A stretch of 7,694 bases of DNA from CAUTVF01 sp963541805 (lineage in GTDB: Bacteria; Pseudomonadota; Alphaproteobacteria; Rs-D84; CASDRH01), in assembly GCA_963541805.1 (NCBI GenBank), contig CAUTVF010000045.1, positions 1-7,694 of the forward strand. The letters run 5' to 3'. This document shows, one piece after another, positions 5,812 through 7,694 of the stretch. The notes below the pieces were generated by a model, which made no database searches, was not told where the DNA came from, and saw only the letters and a list, made by a program, of their open reading frames with translations. Numbering within the stretch: the first letter of the stretch is position 1; each line of letters starts with the position of its first letter. A program made the translations under genes and the position numbers.

Positions 5812-6675
5812 ATGATATCAACAACAAATAATGTTCCGATTTCTAAATTCATTTATGATAAAGTCTTTCAAATTAAAATGAAGGATGTCTATAATTATTA
5901 TAAAAATTTTGATACAAATATGTTTAATAAAGAATTTCGACTATTTGGTAAAACGCCAAATTATGTCAGTTTTGGAACGGATGGAATTATAAGAGATATT
6001 TTATTTGTAGAGTCACAAAATAAAGCAAAATCAATATATTATTTTCAGCCAACATATATGATGGTTCCAAAATATGCAGAAACTTTTGGATTTAAATTTG
6101 CAGAATCAACAAACACTGCCGATATTTTATATTTAGAATTCCCAAACGGTCACGGATTATTTAATTTTAGTGATTTAGATTTGCATACGTATATTTCAAG
6201 CCATAAAGACCAAAAAATTATTTTGGATCTTAGTTATGCCGCATATATGTTTAAGGATGTTAAAGATTTATATGATTTTGCATATAATATTAGTCGAGAT
6301 TCCAATGTTTATGCAATTTTTGGACTTTCAAAACTTTTGGGAGTTCCGGGACTTAGAATAGGTTTCTGTTTCTGCAAAAATCCTGAAATATTCAATAATT
6401 TTCATCAACCTTGGCAAGTTTCGAGCGCTTCAATGGAAATTGCATTTCAAATTTATAATGAAGCAACTATAAGAAAACATATTGAAATTATAAAAGAATC
6501 AAAAGAATCTTGGATTTCGTATTTTAAAAGTCAATATCTATATCCAGTTAATATTTCGACTGGCCCATTTATCTATTATCCAACTTCGGATTATAATCAT
6601 TTATTTAAAAATTTGGGAAATGGAATATATAGATTTTCTGTTGTTGATTTTGAATTTAAGGATTCTATAATTTAA
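5812..6675 (+). CDS. Fold-type I PLP-dependent aminotransferase-like enzyme (HisC-like)
   Basis: This 287-residue protein follows the class I/II aminotransferase pattern closest to histidinol-phosphate aminotransferase and its relatives. Landmarks appear in order: FGTDGII (54-60), like the GxDE phosphate-binding loop; PTYMM..YAETFG (80-93); FPNGHG (110-115), a shortened form of the SPNNPTG loop that keeps Asn112; LDLSY (138-142), equivalent to DEAY with Asp139 for the pyridine nitrogen; SK at 173-174, with Lys174 the likely Schiff-base lysine; GVPGLRIGF (177-185) with Arg182; PWQVSS (200-205); and YRFSV (273-277), with Arg274 at the usual substrate-carboxylate position. The catalytic set therefore looks intact. 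It is shorter than the roughly 350 residues of HisC, mainly at the N-terminus and between motifs. The substrate is unknown; transaminase or decarboxylase activity is possible. AAAGGA lies 6 bases before the ATG. It sits between two tail-type genes. Confidence 0.85.
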   Translation: MISTTNNVPISKFIYDKVFQIKMKDVYNYYKNFDTNMFNKEFRLFGKTPNYVSFGTDGIIRDILFVESQNKAKSIYYFQPTYMMVPKYAETFGFKFAESTNTADILYLEFPNGHGLFNFSDLDLHTYISSHKDQKIILDLSYAAYMFKDVKDLYDFAYNISRDSNVYAIFGLSKLLGVPGLRIGFCFCKNPEIFNNFHQPWQVSSASMEIAFQIYNEATIRKHIEIIKESKESWISYFKSQYLYPVNISTGPFIYYPTSDYNHLFKNLGNGIYRFSVVDFEFKDSII

Positions 6676-6684
6676 AATTTTATA

Positions 6685-6707
6685 TTTTAATATTTAAAGT
6701 ATTAAAA
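6685..6707 (+). other. Small AT-rich inverted repeat between genes
   Basis: TTTTAATA (6685-6692) pairs perfectly with TATTAAAA (6700-6707) across a 7-base loop, 10 bases after the aminotransferase stop. No T tract follows on the plus strand, so it is a poor terminator; it may be a processing or attenuation hairpin or chance. Confidence 0.3.
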
Positions 6708-6737
6708 AATTAATAAATAATAAAAAAGGTTAATAAA

Positions 6738-7328
6738 TTGCAATTTAAAGATTTTACTAATCCAAGACGCGGATACTTCAAAATTGAATGCATCGATGCT
6801 TCCGGAAATATAATTGATGTATTTGAGAAGCACAATTTAATAACTCATTTAGCAAGAATTCAGTTTGCAAAATCTGTTATGGGTGTCGATAAGGCGTGCA
6901 TTATAAATAATTTTAGACTCGGAAATAAAGGTCATCAAGGCGATGATGTTTTAGTTCCAAAAGATTCAACAACTGGATTTAATGAAACAAGAACAAAATT
7001 ATTTTCAGAGGAATTGTCCGGAATTACAAATAAAATTTCATTTATTCCAAGTGGATCGACTACTCAAACTTCTGCACAAGTTACAAGTGACGGATCAAAT
7101 AGAAATTCAACCGTTGATATAACATTAACTGGCGTCGAAACAAATGAGCCTTGTGTAACATATACCATTAATATTTCACAAGATGCTTTTAATGGAGATA
7201 ATACCGGTATTGTTTATACTGAAGCAGGCCTATATTCTGATGATAACTTAATTGCTGTTAGAACCTTTAAAGGTAAAATTAAGGAAGATACAGTAAGCTT
7301 CAGAATTATTTGGTCTTTATACTTTTAG
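6738..7328 (+). CDS. Phage virion-type protein, probably tail or baseplate associated
   Basis: This 196-residue beta-rich protein starts with a strand reading GYFKIECIDASGNIIDVFEK, followed by HNLI (32-35). It continues with NNFRLGNKG, a T-rich middle, YTEAGLYSDD and RTFKGKIKEDTVSFRIIWSL at the end. This order ('fk.e..d..Gnv....  HN.i', 'lG', 'y.E.gLys', 'a..tF..i.k.....i.W.l') is one I associate with small structural proteins beside phage tail fibres, but I cannot name a family. No enzyme motif or membrane segment is seen. The start is TTG at 6738: an in-frame stop lies at 6714-6716, no ATG or GTG occurs before the conserved start of the protein, and AAAAAAGG (6722-6729) lies 8 bases upstream. 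It probably belongs to the fibre operon. Confidence 0.65.
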   Translation: MQFKDFTNPRRGYFKIECIDASGNIIDVFEKHNLITHLARIQFAKSVMGVDKACIINNFRLGNKGHQGDDVLVPKDSTTGFNETRTKLFSEELSGITNKISFIPSGSTTQTSAQVTSDGSNRNSTVDITLTGVETNEPCVTYTINISQDAFNGDNTGIVYTEAGLYSDDNLIAVRTFKGKIKEDTVSFRIIWSLYF

Positions 7329-7408
7329 ATTTTTAAAAAATCGAAAAATCAAAATTTTAATTATATTATATTATATTTAATATAAAATAATTAATTTTTT
7401 GATTTTTC
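7328..7408. terminator. Long AT-rich inverted repeats, possible terminator
   Basis: A 7-bp palindrome (GATTTTT/AAAAATC, 7328-7342) is followed by a large hairpin. Arms 7343-7364 and 7387-7408 pair at 20 of 22 positions, including the 12-base GAAAAATCAAAA/TTTTGATTTTTC. A second perfect 7-bp stem lies in the loop (7371-7377 with 7379-7385). The 3' arm is T-rich, which suits a terminator for the tail fibre operon. It could also be a protein-binding site for the adjacent actin-like gene. Confidence 0.45.
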
Positions 7409-7454
7409 AACATTCGCTCACGATTTTAAAATTAAAAATTCAACTAAATTAGCA

Positions 7455-7460
7455 TATAAT
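7455..7460 (+). promoter_or_regulatory. Possible -10 element for the actin-like gene
   Basis: A perfect TATAAT lies 31 bases before the ATG, which would give a leader of about 25 bases containing the AAAGG ribosome binding site. No good -35 is visible at 16-18 bases upstream. The position after a likely terminator supports a new transcript starting here. Confidence 0.4.
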
Positions 7461-7491
7461 ATAAGCAATTCAAAACATAAAGGTATTAAGA

Positions 7492-7694
7492 ATGTTTATT
7501 TTAGGTCTTGATATTGGCTTCGGAGATTGTAAAGTTGTTCTCGGAAACGAAGCTGGCGAAATTATTAAAAAATTCAAATTTCCTTCAATGGTTGCAATTA
7601 CAAAACATTTAGAAGGAGTTGAAAATCCAAATATTTATGAATATGATGGAAATTATTATATGGTTGGAGATGATGCAAAACATTTACCGTCCGA
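7492..7694 (+). CDS. ParM-like actin homologue, N-terminal part (cut by window edge)
   Basis: The first 67 codons are present and the gene runs off the right edge. Residues 1-16 read MFILGLDIGFGDCKVV, the phosphate-1 motif of the actin/Hsp70/sugar-kinase ATPase superfamily in the form typical of ParM/Alp plasmid-segregation actins (GxDIGfGxxK). KFPSM (about 29-33) matches the FPS that follows in those proteins, and a YYMVGDDAKHL segment further on resembles their 'y.vG..a' strand. Such proteins polymerise with ATP and move plasmids or phage DNA. AAAGG at 7479-7483 lies 8 bases before the ATG. No partner adaptor gene (ParR-like) is visible, but it could lie beyond the edge. A non-polymerising member of the superfamily is not excluded from this fragment alone. 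Confidence 0.75.
   Translation, partial: MFILGLDIGFGDCKVVLGNEAGEIIKKFKFPSMVAITKHLEGVENPNIYEYDGNYYMVGDDAKHLPS

Noticed and set aside
5812..6675. Assignment of the PLP enzyme as hisC
   Set aside because: The motifs support the superfamily, but the protein is shorter, has a changed PNNPTG loop and lies in a phage tail operon with no histidine genes, so the symbol would overstate what is known.

Overview
The window is a very AT-rich piece of a tailed-phage (or prophage) genome. The phage assignment rests on a tail-tube-like protein, a long tail fibre with the classic VDNTSD/KPxS and LSANQG motifs, a small virion-type protein and a DUF5675-type protein. The tail-tube-like fold suggests a contractile-tailed phage, and one TATAAATA box at a divergent promoter resembles the T4 late-promoter core. 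The host cannot be named. The low GC suggests an AT-rich bacterium, and several genes carry ordinary AAAGGA/AGGA-type ribosome binding sites.

Layout. (1) 1-142 is an AT-rich leader ending in three perfect tandem decamers. It precedes a plus-strand radical SAM enzyme (143-1054) with a CX3CX2C cluster and a Cys-rich SPASM/twitch-like C-terminus. (2) A hairpin at 1056-1096 separates it from a convergent minus-strand block. Read 5' to 3' on the minus strand, that block holds a DUF5675-like protein (3191-3607), a 477-residue acidic/basic repeat protein starting at TTG (1739-3172), a clear intrinsic terminator (1709-1732) and a tail-tube-like protein (1105-1641). (3) A short divergent promoter region (3608-3662) launches the plus-strand block: a 706-residue tail fibre (3663-5783), a fold-type I PLP aminotransferase-like enzyme (5812-6675) and a TTG-started virion-type protein (6738-7328). 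(4) An AT-only hairpin region (7329-7491) precedes the first 67 codons of a ParM-like actin homologue cut by the window edge.

The most unusual feature is two apparently intact metabolic-type enzymes, a radical SAM protein and a HisC-like PLP enzyme, set among tail and head genes. The PLP enzyme lies directly between two tail-type genes. They may modify a virion component, the host surface or a small molecule, but the sequence does not show which. The second is the repeat protein: it carries about thirty [ILV]-x-E tripeptides, the kind of site cut by T4-type prohead proteases, and an exact 60-residue tandem duplication whose DNA differs only synonymously. It may be a prohead-core or internal head protein.
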